64,000 nucleotides of DNA from Cardinalis cardinalis (taxonomy: Eukaryota > Chordata > Aves > Passeriformes > Cardinalidae): positions 868,001 through 932,000 of the forward strand of contig JACDOX010000083.1 in the NCBI GenBank assembly GCA_014549065.1. Direction: 5' to 3'. Both the position numbers and the translations under genes were made by a program. Below, piece by piece: positions 13,001 through 25,934 of the stretch. The notes under the pieces are model-generated. The model searched no databases. It saw only the letters and a list, made by a program, of their open reading frames with translations, and was not told where the DNA came from. Position 1 is the stretch's first letter, and the number at the start of each line of letters is the position of its first letter.

Positions 13001-16000
13001 AAAATAATAAATGTAGGTGATAATCAACTGATATTAGAAAAATTGCACATATTCTATTCTGTCTTCCCTGCTGTATCACATAAGATACAATTTTCTACAT
13101 ATCAATCGCCACTCTAGTAAAAATCTGATCAGGCAATTTCCATTAATCACAAAGGATGACACAGCAGAACTTACCAGTGCATTAAGANCTAGTTAAAATA
13201 AGACATTTTTATACATCTTTCAGCAGCATGGAGAAGATTGTCTTTGACTACAGACACACAAACCTTGGGTAAGAAATAATTTTTAATTCTCACTGCACCC
13301 TGCTATCACATACTTCTTATAACTGATTTGATGTTTCATTTGATTTCAGTTACTTTTCCTTCTTTTGTGGAGCAAAGGACAAACCAGGAAGAGACCTAGA
13401 GCTTATTTTTCAAGCAAACCTACCCTGAAAAGCAACAGTTGAATAATAAATACTATAGGAATTGTAATTTCTGCTGTGCAACCCCTGGTAGAACACAATT
13501 GTAATTAGTGTAATTCCATGCATAGGAGGTTGCACATGTTTTGACTAAAATAAACTTTCATTATATTTCTGGCTTGGGAAGTTGATTGAACAGTAAATTC
13601 TCATCTGAAATTTTACAACTTTTTCAGCCTAAGCTTACACAAAAAAGATAATGCTTTAGATGCTTGGAATTTCCAGTACAAAATGAAATGCAAAGGTAAT
13701 ATTCTAAAATGTATTATCCATGTATAAGCTCAGGCATGGTAGATCTAAAAATCTTTACATGTGAAGCCATCAGCAACTACTCAGCAAACAGTGAAAATGT
13801 GCAGTGGACCTTAAGCTGGTAGGAGACTATCAGGAGAAAACAAGACATAGGTATCCCGCTCCTTAAGCAACAGTGAAAATGAAATGCGTGGTGAAGACAG
13901 ATTACCACTCATCTGCTCTCCAGAAATTTCTCCCCTCTTCTGGTTGCCTCTCCCATTGCATCCCCGCCTGTAATTACCACTGTCTGGTCCACTGATCCCT
14001 TAGAAACAGCACGACTCTCAGATACAGCTTTCAAATAAAGAAAAAGTGTGGTACTTGCTTCCGCTGCCTCAATTCTAAGAATCCACAGCTGAAAACAGGA
14101 TAAATGAGACTGAGTCACAGCTGTGTGAAATCTTGAGCAAGTCTATAGCTTGACACATTTCTTACCTGAAAAATCTCTTTTTCTGCTATGGTCAAAAATT
14201 ATGAATTATTAAATACTTTTCTTTCCTGTAAAAAGAACAGCTCTTTTCAAACTTAGGATAAAACTGAGAATATCCATTAGCCTTCAGGAGAAAGTTACTT
14301 TTGATAGAGAATGGTGTGTGTTATCTACATATAGAATGCACATTTTAAGGGCAATATACTTAAATTTTAATGCAAAAAAAGGAGAGAAATTTGTGCTCTA
14401 ACAGAGATTTAACTGATTTGTCACATTTCACTGATCTTGGGACAGTTTCCAAAGTTCAGTCCGTTCAGACTGAATTTCCCATTGAGTAACCAGGACATCA
14501 AGAGAGAATCTTGACTGAGACAAATCTGATGCAAAATGTAAGTGAAGTTTTAAAGATATGTTTGTTTTTTTTTTTCGTTTAAACCCCTTGGCCTTACTTG
14601 ATATGCAGTGTTTCTCTCTTCACTTTCAAACTGCGGTGCCTTCAAACCTAAACAGCTCCTGCTTTAGAAAACAACAAGTAAAAGGTTTAATTTAAATTCT
14701 GAAGTCAACATTAACTCTGGCTCCAAAATTTAAATAGATGAAAATTAATTACTAGAAGATTTTTTTCTCTCTAAAATGCATCAGAGAGGGAAAGCAAAGC
14801 AGTTTCACATGATGGCTTAAGCTAGCTATACCTGAATCCAGGTAATGGATCAAAGAAATAATAGTACTTATCCCCAAAATGCAAACAACTAAAATATGCC
14901 AAAGTCAACAAAAAACCATGCTACATAAACACAGAGCATACATAATTGTGTTTTTATTAAGGTAGGACCTAAATTTATTGGTCAAATCAAAACTTACCTG
15001 CATAATAAAAATAAATTAAAATTGCTTTTAGTATACAAACAACATAATAAAGCAGAAACCCTACATTTTTTTCCTGAGCTGGATATTCCACAAAAATATG
15101 AGCTCAGATTGCAAAGCAATCACAAACCACAACTCCATTAAATATGCAAGAAGCAGAGGACCACCACTGCCATGGAAGGTTGCAATTTCCAAATGGGAAA
15201 TAATGACGTTCAACGTGCTGATTACAATACAGTTTTACTGTATTCGTGAAGTCTTCTTTTTTACCAGTTTTCCACATAAAATGAAGTCAGATAAAAAGCA
15301 TCTAAAAGCTCTTTGTTTGGTCAGGATAGATTACTCCTGATATAAACATGGTTTAACTGGTTTAATCTACCAGTTATTCATTGTTTTTCATTGTTTTTCA
15401 TGAATTTTTTCACAAGGAGTGTACCACATAAATTAGTAGAGATCATGCTGGGAGACAGACTGCAGAGTTCACATAGCTAACAAAGTTTTCGTCTCTCCAC
15501 ATTTGATCCAGAATCAATAAGCACGAAACTGTGAAATTCATCCTTACTTTCCCTGACACTGGGCCAAGAGTTCCATGTTTCAGTAGTTCAGAAGAGACCT
15601 TCCATTGACAGAAGAGCATCAACTCAAATCATAATGGCTGCAGAAACAACTAATAACAAGATTCTATGGGGACATGGCATTGGCTCTAGTGCTTCAACAC
15701 GAGATCTCACATCTTTTCTTACTAGCCAATCATATAAGCCTGAGCCATGAAGATAAATACAACATGAATATCAAAGTAAAAAAACCCCAGAATCTAAGGA
15801 TCTGACTCAGTAGTTTAGAAGTAGAATTGGAACCTGTTTGAGGCTTTTGAGTGTTTTGGCTCTATGCCTAATGTTCAGTAGAAAGCAAGAGAGAACCGAA
15901 AAGCTGTGCATAGCATAGTAGTAACTGCGCACTCAAAATTAGGAGAAAAGAAAAAAAACTAGAAAAATATCTGAAAAGGCAATTTCTTTCAATAGGATAC

Positions 16001-18420
16001 TGGTGTGTTGTGGTGTATCAAAAAAACTGAGCACTTGGCCAAAGCGTGTTATACAGCTAAGCTAATGGAACAATAAGCAGCAAATAAACTCACAAAATAT
16101 TTGCTCACATTCATCTTGCTGGTTATTGCACAAATCTCTGTTACCCCATGATTATTCAATCTCCCTGGCTTTAACAAATCTGAAGTAAAGGCTACTGTCA
16201 TAAATTGTGTCTGTCTCTTTGTACCATCTCTTAAGATGACTGAAATTTGGGAGTTTTATTTGTACAACTCAAGTTTCCTTATCATGGATGGCCTGTCAGT
16301 TCTCATCCAGCTTTTAATGTTCTTTATGTATTAAAAGGAGAGACTTCATCTCATTGCAGACCACATTTCTCAGAGATTGTACTAAAATCCTTACCAGGCA
16401 GATTTTCTGTGCCTGGCTAATCTTGGCTTTTGCAAGTAATGGGCAATTAATTCTAAGTTTAGATTAAAAGCACATCCTCTATCTATAGAAAAGAATATTA
16501 AATCTGCATAGTAAGAAAAGGCTGTAAAGTGAATGAATGCAAAGATAGAAAGAATTTGCTAGATAGAATATTAAATGTACATTTTAAAACTTCATTTAAT
16601 TAATCTTTTATTAAATAATTACCACTGTGATTTAAAATAAAATCTAAACAGGGCCTACAAACATAGAGATAATCGTTTGCAATGATCTGCAGTATTAGTT
16701 ACATGAAACCAGTTGACAGAGGCTTAGTTAGCTCTCTCTTATACCTTGCCTTAGTGGTTCTGGCTTAAATATCCAGTTTTGGCTCAGAGGAGGAAGTAGA
16801 GGCATGTTTAGTCAGCAGTTACTGGTTTTCGTTGCACAAAAGTGGGCACATTCACTGTTGGAATACAATTCTTCTGCTATTGGGAAATTTTAATTTGTGA
16901 TGACAATGGAAAATTAATATTAAGCATATACAAATGATACCATCACCACTTTGTATAAGCATGCAGACATCAGTCACACTCTGGAAACAAGTGTAGATGC
17001 TTCACAGCAATGGAACTGCAGGAGGATATTGCCAAACCCCTGTACTAACCTGGAAATACTGTCATATTTCCAACTGACCAATTACAGTTTTGTAGCTTCT
17101 TTGCAAACTACTGTAGTGCTAGGAGACTGGGGCTTTAGCCACCAGAGTCTTCTGGCCTTTTGCCACAGCTTTCATTGTTTCTTTCAGCTGTTCTTGAGGT
17201 CATCTCACATTAATCTTGTGCANCACAAGCTGATGCATGGTGCGTCTTGCATTTTGTTGACTGGATATTTGAAGATTCTGTAACCTGTCTTCTCCTAGAT
17301 CAGACATATTGTGGGCTGTTCTAATCCAACAAATATTTTCTCATAGTCCCTCCATACAGATTGTTACAGTGGCTCAACTTTTCCATCTGATATGACATCA
17401 AGCTTTAGGGTCCTTGAGTGGAACAATGAAATGAGTATGCTTGTGTTTCTCAAACTAAAAATGGCAAAGCAGAAGAGACTACAGTGTAGATGTGCTACAT
17501 GCATCTTTACAGGCCTCAGAAATATTCACATGATAAATCTCTCATCTACCAACTTGTAAGCGTATCACAAGATATCCCAAGGTCTTACTACCTGTCAGGA
17601 GTTAGCAGTATGGCAAGATCAAAGCTGCTATGTAAAGTTTGTGCTGTGCTACATCTAGGAGCCCCTGATTGTACTCGGGCCTTGATTCATCCCCTTGCCA
17701 TGCCTGGGCTGTTGATAGACCCTGTCATCAGTATCTAGCTGCCTACTGTGGTCCAGCCCTGAAGAACTGTGCCTGTCATGGCAGGCAAGGTCTCTGTTGT
17801 AGTCACCATCCGCTCCCAGCACAGATTCCCTCATAGGAATACTGCTTGCTGCTTTCTGACAATGTCAATGCATATTTATGTCTCAACACAGTGCACTTGT
17901 GTAGTTAATTACACAGCATGGAAGAGAAGCATTTATTAGAGCCTGGCAACAAATTTACAATTAAGTTTGCTTTGGGAAATCTAATAAGTAACAGTAAGTT
18001 AACCTAATGTACAGTCTGCAGCATGTTTCTGTGGCAGATACTTTACAGCCTTTTTGCCCTTCCTCTGTAATTTTTCTGCTACAATAAACATTAAAAATTT
18101 CTTTATTCTAATTGTAAAAGTCTGACTATTTTCCTGTGATTTTTCATCATGTGTTTCTGATGGTCTTATATTTATCTCCTTTCAGACCTTCTAAATCTGC
18201 AGGGCAGAGCATAACTCTTTCTAAATACTAAGTAGACCTAATGTATCCAAGGGAAGGAAATGCATGGAACTGTACAGACAGAAGGTAGAGAAATACAGGT
18301 CAAGTGAGAGCACAGGGTGACAACAAAGAAACTTCATAAGAAAGAAAAAGCAAAATGCCCATTCAGGGACAGAAAAACATAAAATTCTGACAAATGTTTC
18401 TAGAGGGACCTGTTTAAGAG
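7005..18420. other. Long AT-rich stretch, no gene recognised
   Basis: About 11 kb with no recognisable exon, RNA gene or transposable element. The longest open frame outside transposable elements in the whole window (127 codons, minus, 7811-8194) lies here. It has a hydrophobic N-terminal stretch but no family match that I can name. A somewhat more GC-rich patch at about 17550-17830 could be a very old repeat, but I cannot assign it. There is an 11-bp tandem duplication near 15380-15405 and single Ns at 13188 and 17223. Confidence 0.5.
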
Positions 18421-18424
18421 GGTG

Positions 18425-18800
18425 CATGGGGTATATTTTGAGGTTTACCACGACCAAGTGGGAAGTGCTGCACCTGGGTCAGGGCTACTCCTGGTATCAG
18501 CACAGCCTGGGGCATGAAGTGAAATTGAGAGCAACTCTGCTGAGAAGGATTTGAGGGTGCTGGTGGAGAAGATCCTGGACATGACCCAGCAATGTATGCT
18601 TGGAGCCCAGACAACCAGTGGTGTTCCGTGCTGCATCCAAAGCAGCTTGGCCACTGGAAGGAAGAGGTTCTGCCCCTCTGCTCTGCTCTGCTGAGGGCTG
18701 CAGGGCTGCATCCAGCTCTGGGGTCCCCAGCATTTTTATTGGCACGAAGAAAGATATGTGGAGACCTTGTAGAAGATCTTTGTTCTTCTTTGAACCAATG
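18425..18800 (+). mobile_element. CR1 LINE fragment (ORF2 C-terminal coding region)
   Basis: This is a plus-strand CR1 fragment from the 3' part of ORF2, after the reverse transcriptase core. The segment that in CR1 encodes the conserved 'KCKVLHLG' and 'EKDLGVLV' region is recognisable as 'aagtgctgcacctgggt' (18467 on) and 'gaaggatttgagggtgctg' (18542 on). It continues into the 'ctgcatccagctctgggg' stretch near 18700. The reading frame is broken by indels and stops. Neither the 5' nor the 3' end of a CR1 is present, so the copy is truncated or deleted on both sides. Open frames seen here on the opposite strand are antisense shadows. Confidence 0.85.
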
Positions 18801-18801
18801 G

Positions 18802-18833
18802 GGTAGCATGTTTGGGTGGTAGCATGTTTGGGT
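18802..18833. repeat. 16-bp tandem duplication
   Basis: The unit ggtagcatgtttgggt occurs twice in direct succession without mismatch (18802-18817 and 18818-18833), at the 3' margin of the CR1 fragment. It is probably a replication-slippage duplication. Confidence 0.9.
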
Positions 18834-18839
18834 TAACAG

Positions 18840-20380
18840 CATGGTCAGCTTGGGGCACCTTAAAGATGCATTTTGTCTCTCTCAGTACAAATCTTTTCCA
18901 TCTGTAGAGAAGTTGCAATAAAAAAAGCCAAGTCGAAACAGGATGAATAAGGCAATCTGCCTTTCAAAGTATGAAGATTCTTTTTAGTGATTTTGTAAGT
19001 TAATAAATGTATTCCTGGTCCATAACATTTTTCTCGCATCTACATACATTGGAATTTGTCAGTATTTATTTATCAAGGAACTTGTCAATATGTATTTTCA
19101 TGTTTTGCATATTTACATCACACTGCTACTTCCTTAAACATGCAGTAGCTTGAAGATCTGATTGCAAGTTTACTATCTTTGTTTGGGGACCTGTAAATGC
19201 GGCCACTCCGTGCAGTAAATCTGTATGGAATAGTAATCCAGCTTCTCTAAAAGATTTATTCAAAATTCAGTGAACCTATTTCATTCAGGAACTTGGTCCA
19301 TTGTGTTACCTCTTAAAGCTTGTTTCACTTACATGGCACTAAAAGATTTCAAAGAACAGAGTACATAAGACGCCTTCTATTCTTAAAATAAAAATTCAAT
19401 ATTCAAAAAAGCTGAATTTCTATTTCTATTGAGTACACCCAAGTTCCTGAGATAATATCACACAGATCATATACTTGTGACTTTCCAAAGCCTTTAAGTC
19501 CAAATCCTGGTCTTCCTGGGCAATGCCAATCAATCTCAACTTTAACCTCACTTTACGTGGCTGCTACATAGGTGGTTTTATACATTAAGGCTATGACACT
19601 ACTGGATTTTCATTACATTTTAATACCTAATTGTCCTTTACTCCCCTGAAAATTCCAAAGATTTGAAGGATAATATACACATATGCATAAATCTTAAACA
19701 CAAACTCTTAGAACTACATTACAGACAGACATCAAAGTCAAGAAAATATGCCTGCTGAAAGGAACCTACTCTGATTCTTGAATATTAGCACAGACTTTCA
19801 CCTCAAAGTTCACCATGAGGGCTGGTATTTGCTCAGTAATGGTTTGACAGCAGTGCCTGTATCCACGATATGCCCTTGAGCAAGGATTAATGTACTCATT
19901 ACATATAAGAAGTAATATAGTCTCTTCTGTGGCTCAGTATAAAGGGCCTCCTAGTATGAGCAGGCAATTGTACCAAATTACATATAATTGTTCCTGATGA
20001 ATTTGCAGTGAAGGCTAGAGTCTGCTCAAAACTCAGCTGAGACCACCAATTTATGCTAGCTTTTGTTCAATACTTTTCTCGCAAAACTACAAATGTTTTG
20101 GAGTGTTTTTTTACTTTTCTTTCACTTTCAAAATATTTCAATCCCAAACCAGAACCTTTCACATGGCAAATGGAATCAGTTTTATGCTTCTTGCTTTGTC
20201 CCTTGCATTTGGGACATTCAGTGGGAGAAGTCTTTTTGATATGCTGTGGAATCACACTATCACCTATCTAGCTAACATTAATTGTTACAGGCCTCTAAAA
20301 TTGTTTGGAAGAAGAAAGAAAACCAAAATAACCTATTACTTAATAATAACTATAATACTGTGTTTCTTTTTCCCATTATC
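18840..20380. other. AT-rich stretch, no gene recognised
   Basis: I see no gene, RNA or nameable repeat. The small open frames near 20053-20387, on both strands, overlap one another and have no domain. Confidence 0.55.
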
Positions 20381-20387
20381 TTCATGA

Positions 20388-20411
20388 CAATGGTAGTGAT
20401 TACTACCATTG
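20388..20411. repeat. Short perfect inverted repeat, 10-bp arms
   Basis: The arms at 20388-20397 (caatggtagt) and 20402-20411 (actaccattg) are exact reverse complements around a 4-nt loop. It is followed by direct repeats of the type gataaaattt. There is no T-run or gene context to suggest a terminator. Confidence 0.85.
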
Positions 20412-20535
20412 ATAAAATTTGATATAATTGATAAAATTTTTAATAGGAAATAATCCTGTAAAAAAATTTCAACTTTATTTTTAATTCTCATTTTATTTTT
20501 GCTTTACGTATGATGAAAACTATATCACAGAATAC

Positions 20536-20576
20536 AGAACTACAGGATTATTCAACTAATAATCCTGTAGTGTTCT
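20536..20576. repeat. Imperfect inverted repeat, 17/19-nt arms
   Basis: The left arm 20536-20552 pairs with the right arm 20558-20576 around a 5-nt loop. Pairing is perfect except for a 2-nt bulge in the right arm. The core aataatcctgta also occurs upstream near 20448-20459, so the same 12-mer appears three times within 130 bp when both strands are counted. It may be the relic of a small hairpin element or a local snap-back duplication. Confidence 0.8.
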
Positions 20577-20599
20577 GCTACTGGCAGAAAAGCAAAAAC

Positions 20600-22660
20600 A
20601 GCAAAGCATCAGGTTAAAGTTCATTCATAGGTACAGTGTTATTTGTCATTACCCATTTGGCTTTCTGATGGAATGTTTCTCTTTGTCTCCTTTGTTTTCT
20701 GGGGCAGTTGCCCAAGTCTATATGGTTAACTACTACTTTTTACTCTCTGTCATACAGTGTCATTTGCATTCTGGAACATACTAGCAGTGTTGGTGAGTTT
20801 CTGGGAAGCTGTTTGATACAACAACCAGATTATCTAGGGGTGCCTAGCTCTTACTGATATCGTGGAAAAGAAATTACCAAGTATCACAAACACAGTGAGG
20901 CTGTGAAAAAGACAGCAAGGGTGAGAAAATGTTCGTCAGATCTTTAATGGAAATATCAATCTGTGTAAGAAAGGACTAACACATCCTCTACTTGAGGGAC
21001 TGATCAATGATGACACATTAGGAGGAGGGTTACCACTGGTGCAGATATGGAAAATACATAGATTAACACAGAATTTCCTCAGACCTCCCGAGGCTTACTC
21101 TAGCTGCTGGAAGAATTTGCACTACTTTGCTATGGACTCATGTTTCAGTGCCAGGATCCAATACTTGTTGGGGTCTGATGGCAAAGCCAAGTAAAAGGGC
21201 TCCCTCTCTGCCCAGGCACCAGCTGTTTCCTTCTCTCTCCATTTGCCCCAGAAAACAGCACAGACCATGCCACTTCACATGGCAGAAGCATGGGAACTGG
21301 AGCTCATTCCTAACATTAGGAATGAGACAGGCCTGAGGCTCTGTGGAATGCAGGCAAACACTTAGTACTGCCTTCAGCACCTGTACCTCAGCCCGGGGAG
21401 AAAAACAGCAATGCTTTCTAAATCTTACTTGGAGAGTGCCTGCTCAGCATTCTACCCACTTCTTGCACGAGGCCCATGCCTTTCTTCACTTGGCAAGGGC
21501 ACAAAGCCCCCACTCATTGATTGTCTCAGCATAATGTTTAAATCAAACTCTAAAATTGGACCCTTAAACTGTATAAGCTCTGGGGCATTTCATGGCATTC
21601 CTTGTCCATGTTAGTGATAGGAATAGCAGTGATGCTAAATCAGAAGAAGCTCTGTTAACCTTTTGTCCTAATACATCTTTTTTTCCCAATTATGACGATG
21701 AAATATGGATCTTCAAACACTATCCATCTTCATAATCTAGTTCTTATTTTTAAAGAAAACAAGAAGATGGCTGATACTTCTCAGTGTAGAAAAGACTAAA
21801 TCTGAACGCAAAGTTTACTTTGCAGAGAGCAGTACACAGGTGTCTGATCTTAACAAGCACTCACACTCTGAGACACACAGAGAATTGATAATGACAGCAG
21901 GTTATTACCTGGAAATAGCCTGTAAATGAACCAGGACCTGGCTGGTGAAAATCTAAAAACTGCAGAACAAAACCAAAATAAAGCAGAGAAAGATTATGAT
22001 TTTTAAAATACAAACCAGAACATTTTGACAAACTTCAGATTTGATGAAGATGTTCTTCTTGTGAATTAAAAGAATTAAAGGAGACAAAATGCAGAGCACA
22101 ATTTAAAAAATAATTTCAGAAACCATACATGCAACTTCAATGTAACCTTCTAATACCTTGAATAATGTATGTTTGCAGTATTTACTATGGAATGTATAGA
22201 GATGATTCATGATTTCACATTTATATGAACTTCTATGCTGACTTCCTGGGCTTTCCCCTCAAGCCTATTCAGCAGCAAAACCAACTAAAAATTACAAATA
22301 GAGTCAACTGAAAATTGCGAAGACGGAAAAATACAGGATTCTTTTAGAGAGGAATGTAGAGAATCATCCTGATGACAGCGAAAGTCTGGGAACTTTGCTT
22401 GAATCCTGCCCACCTACCATCCCCTTGCTAACTCTTAAAGATGATACTGGCAAACCTTGTTATCAAGTCACTTCAGGTACTGATTCCAAAAACAGTGTGA
22501 TTGAGCACCTTATTTCTATAATGCATCTGTCTTGAAGTCCAAGATATATCACAAACAGAGATATATGAATGACTATGTTTTCTGCAGCAAAACTATTTTT
22601 AGTCAGAAGAAACTTGTGAACTCTATAACAATATCCAAAGAATTACAGTCGTGCCAGATA
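20600..22660. other. No gene recognised; GC-richer patch
   Basis: This is mostly AT-rich. A patch at about 21120-21560 is clearly more GC-rich and has overlapping open frames of 60-80 codons on both strands, none with recognisable domains. The patch could be an old retroelement or a conserved non-coding element. The sequence alone does not decide. Confidence 0.45.
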
Positions 22661-22661
22661 T

Positions 22662-22832
22662 CACAGAATCACAGAATATGCTGAGTTGGAAGACACTCAC
22701 AATGATCATCAAGCCCAGCTTCTAGCCCTTCACAGAATGATCCCCAAGGGTCACACCATGTGCCTGAGAATATTGTTCAAATGCTTCTTCAACTTTGTCA
22801 TGTGGCTGCTGTGACCACTTCTCTGGGGAGTA
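22662..22832 (-). mobile_element. CR1 LINE, 5'-truncated 3' end
   Basis: Read on the plus strand it opens with 'atcacagaatcacagaatat', the reverse complement of the CR1 3' tail. It continues through landmarks such as 'gagttggaag', 'gtcacaccatgtgcctgag' and 'gaccacttctctggggag'. It is therefore a minus-oriented, strongly 5'-truncated CR1 of about 170 bp, and it looks like the same subfamily as the copy at 2740-2975. It has no coding capacity. Confidence 0.9.
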
Positions 22833-22839
22833 AATATAT

Positions 22840-24205
22840 TACAATTAAGAATTTGAATGCTGATCTAGGTCCTTAATTTCAGTTTTTCAATATGTCTATG
22901 CGTTTTGTGCCTCCATCCTCTCAAGCCTACTTATTAAGACTACCTAAGAATGAAGAAAATTTGGCAGCTATAAAGCATAAGAACTGATGGTATGAGTGAG
23001 CAGAAACAAAGGTTCCGTCAGGAAGTTTGAGTTTCTTGGAATGAGGTATTTTGCTGTCATTTGGTTTGGTTTGGTTTTTTGAATACAGCAATGTTAATCA
23101 AATATCTTTTTTCTGTTTGTTTAGGTTGCCTGATTTGTGAACATGGAGTAATCATTTTACTGGTTGATGCCTAAACGATTACTCATACGGGAAAGTGCTT
23201 TGTGATCTGCAGAAGGAAAATACATTATGTTACCTAAGCTTTCTGCTAAATTGGGAAGGCAAAAGTCAACCCAGTCATGCAAAGCTACCACAGCTCTCAG
23301 TGGATAAAATCTGTTCATTGACAATGCAATGAACTAAGAATTTTTCCAGGAACTTCCAGCAGGCCAGAGTTTTGCTCCTGAGTCTATTGCTCAGTGAGAA
23401 CATAGGAAGTGCTCCTCTATGTTCTACAAACTTCCTCAATTTTACAATTAATGTTAACACCAAGATGAAAATGTCTGCAAGTAACATCATGTGACTGGAG
23501 TGCCAGTGGAACCCTGTAGGAGTTTCCAGTGAAGTCCATCCACAGCTGAATAGAGGTATTTTCTTTTAAGAGCTATGCTCAAAACANTAAGAACTGTACA
23601 GGGTTCTCTCTACAGCAGGACTGTGAAGTCCAACAATGCACACATTTAGGAGGCTGTCAGCACATCTTGTGACTCTTTTTCCAAAGCATTATGAAATGCA
23701 TAATTTCTCTATACAAAAAAAAAAAGAAGAAATGGGGGGTGGGAATAAAAGCTGATTGAGGCATTACTCCACTGAAGACAGATAAAGCTCTCACTTGCTA
23801 CAGTCACATCATACAGTGATAATGAACAACTTTTTCACACAGAAAGTCATTCTGTCACCAGCAGCTCTGGGTTTTGCCTGCAAGATGACTTAATTAGGTA
23901 GCTAAGCATGGTGCGAATATAGATGGCAAAAGCTGCTCTCCACCAAACTTGTTTGCCCATTTTAAGAGAAGGGTGGAAGCAGAGAAAGCCTTTTACCCAG
24001 GACCTGTCAGTCTTCAGAAACAACAGTACTGTTACTTCAGCAATAGGGTTAGGAATGAAATTTTTAATACAGCTAACAGTTTTCCCTTTTTATAAGGAAA
24101 ATTAATTGACAGTCTGGAGCTCACATGCCCATCAGCAGAGAGAAGAAGCCGTGTTCAGTTATATGGATGGGTAATATGACTGCTAAATAAAACCACATGG
24201 AGTAG
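22840..24205. other. AT-rich stretch, no gene recognised
   Basis: No gene or named repeat is seen. There is a short (TTTGG)n-like run near 23058-23078 and a single N at 23587. Confidence 0.55.
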
Positions 24206-24211
24206 TCTTGG

Positions 24212-24275
24212 CAAAAAAACAAAACAATACAAAGCAAAGCAAAACAAAGTAAAACAAAACAAAACAAAACAAAAA
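24212..24275. repeat. CAAAA-type simple repeat
   Basis: An A-rich simple repeat with unit CAAAA. It is imperfect at the left (caaag and caata variants) and regular at the right. The minus-strand open frames of 80-110 codons that cross it, rich in Phe, Cys and Leu, are low-complexity artefacts of the repeat. Confidence 0.92.
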
Positions 24276-24279
24276 GTGG

Positions 24280-25415
24280 AAATGGAATTCCTGAATTGTC
24301 TGTTGTCAAAGAAGCACATGGAAAGCAAAAAACATATGGAAAACTCCCCAAAGACAATAAAGAAAGGTGCATATAAAATACTCAAAATATTCCGTGACAA
24401 CAGAATAGCATGGTACAATTTCAAGCACACATTGTCCAAAAAGCATGTTTTCAATAACAATAAAAAATAATTTTCTTTATTTAAACTGCAATTCACAGTC
24501 AGAAGTACAAAGTATTTTTTTTAGATTTTAATGCATATTTTTCTTTTTTTCCCCTCAAATTAAAGCACTTAACAGACTACAGTGAATCAAATGGCCAAAA
24601 TATCTTCATTTAGAATGTCAGAAAGCATTGATTTGTCAAGTATCTTATTAATGTTCAGTTATAATGACTAAATAAGAGACAAAATGAAAAAAAAAAGAAG
24701 AAAATAATATTTGGTCTGCCTTATTTTCCTGGCTTTTAGACACAGGTCGTAGCATATGAAATTTTCAAATGATGGTTGATTTGCAAGTCAGTCCTATGGG
24801 CTTTTTGATAGAAGTTATAAAACACCTGAATCATTAACTCTTGTCAACTCTTCCATATTGATAAGAACTGTGGAAGACTTCTGAAGTAGGTTATTAACCT
24901 CAGGACAGACTAATGATGGCAACTTGTCTCCTGCATAAGATTCCTATTGCACAGGACAATGGTAAAAAAGTGACTTTCATTTTAAAGAAAGGGCATTCTA
25001 GAGTACTCCTGTATTCTTTGCTTCTTTCTTCTCACATAAGTCAACAATATTTGTAAATATTTCTATATTTTTCTCCATTTAAAAAATCTGATTTGTTAAC
25101 TTAATTCTCAGTTTTGTTGTACTTATTTTTCTAAAGCATTTTTTCATAGAACTGTGTAAAAGAAAAAGAAAGTCTATAAGAAAACACAATTTTTCTTAAG
25201 GAAAATATCCAGATCTTGAAAGATTTCATCAAGTCCTCTAGTGACAAACTAGATAAGTAGGATTTTGTGGAAAAGACTACAAAGGCAACAACACTTCTAG
25301 AGTTATGCATTAATCTTTCTCTGCATAATTTCATTAATGTTCACCCATATTTGGAAGCAGGTAGGCATGGGTGTTTCTCAATTTCATGATGAGACAGACC
25401 AATTCTGCTTACCAT
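24280..25415. other. AT-rich stretch, no gene recognised
   Basis: I see no exon, RNA gene or nameable repeat. Confidence 0.55.
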
Positions 25416-25421
25416 CATGCT

Positions 25422-25467
25422 CTGCTCCCACAATTAGAAGTTTTCTAACTTCTAATTGTGGGAGCAG
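25422..25467. repeat. Perfect 21-bp inverted repeat with 4-nt loop
   Basis: The left arm 25422-25442 and the right arm 25447-25467 are exact reverse complements, separated only by ttct. Pairing stops abruptly on the outside: position 25421 does not pair with 25468. A perfect 21-bp stem in otherwise ordinary AT-rich DNA is far beyond chance for one locus. It could be a recent snap-back (template-switch) inverted duplication, a cruciform-prone site, or, less likely, a small hairpin RNA. No promoter or neighbouring gene supports an RNA role. Confidence 0.95.
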
Positions 25468-25794
25468 CACAAATGCTGACTAACAACACTTCAAAGTTGC
25501 ACAGGGACTGGCCACACCTGAACTCTGCAGGTTAGCCCTCAGTTTTGAGAAAGACTGTGCATGGTTTCATTCCATGTGTTTAGCTCTTGCTGTAACTGAA
25601 GTGTTGCACAGGACTCTCTGAACACAATAATACCTGATCTCAACATCATTGTGATCTAAATATCTGATCCAAAGATGTGATCTCATCATCATTATGTCAA
25701 GTTCAAGGGCTAATGTCTTGTATGGCTAGTGGCACCACTCTTGCTTGAGCTGCGCTTGCACCATGGCAGAGTGTGGCCTTTTGGATAGAAATAT

Positions 25795-25930
25795 ACTAAT
25801 TATTAGTTATCGTATTATATTGTATTGTATTATTAATTATATTATATTATATCAATGTATCTTAGTGTGTTTTATTATTAGCTACACAGAATTATATTAA
25901 TATATAGGATTATAAAAAATACAATAGAAA
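25795..25930. repeat. AT-rich low-complexity tract
   Basis: The tract is almost pure A and T, with recurring tattatatt and tgtatt units. It is probably a degenerate AT microsatellite. Confidence 0.8.
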
Positions 25931-25934
25931 TATA

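Noticed and set aside
18414..18842. Minus-strand open frame of 142 codons
   Set aside because: It is antisense to the plus-oriented CR1 ORF2 fragment. The G+C-rich LINE sequence opens frames on the opposite strand.
24155..24496. Minus-strand 113-codon frame rich in Phe, Cys and Leu, resembling a membrane protein
   Set aside because: The hydrophobic composition comes from reading the CAAAA simple repeat and A-rich flanks on the opposite strand.
25795..25930. AT-rich tract as a possible replication origin or scaffold attachment region
   Set aside because: Base composition alone does not support either, and no further motif is visible.
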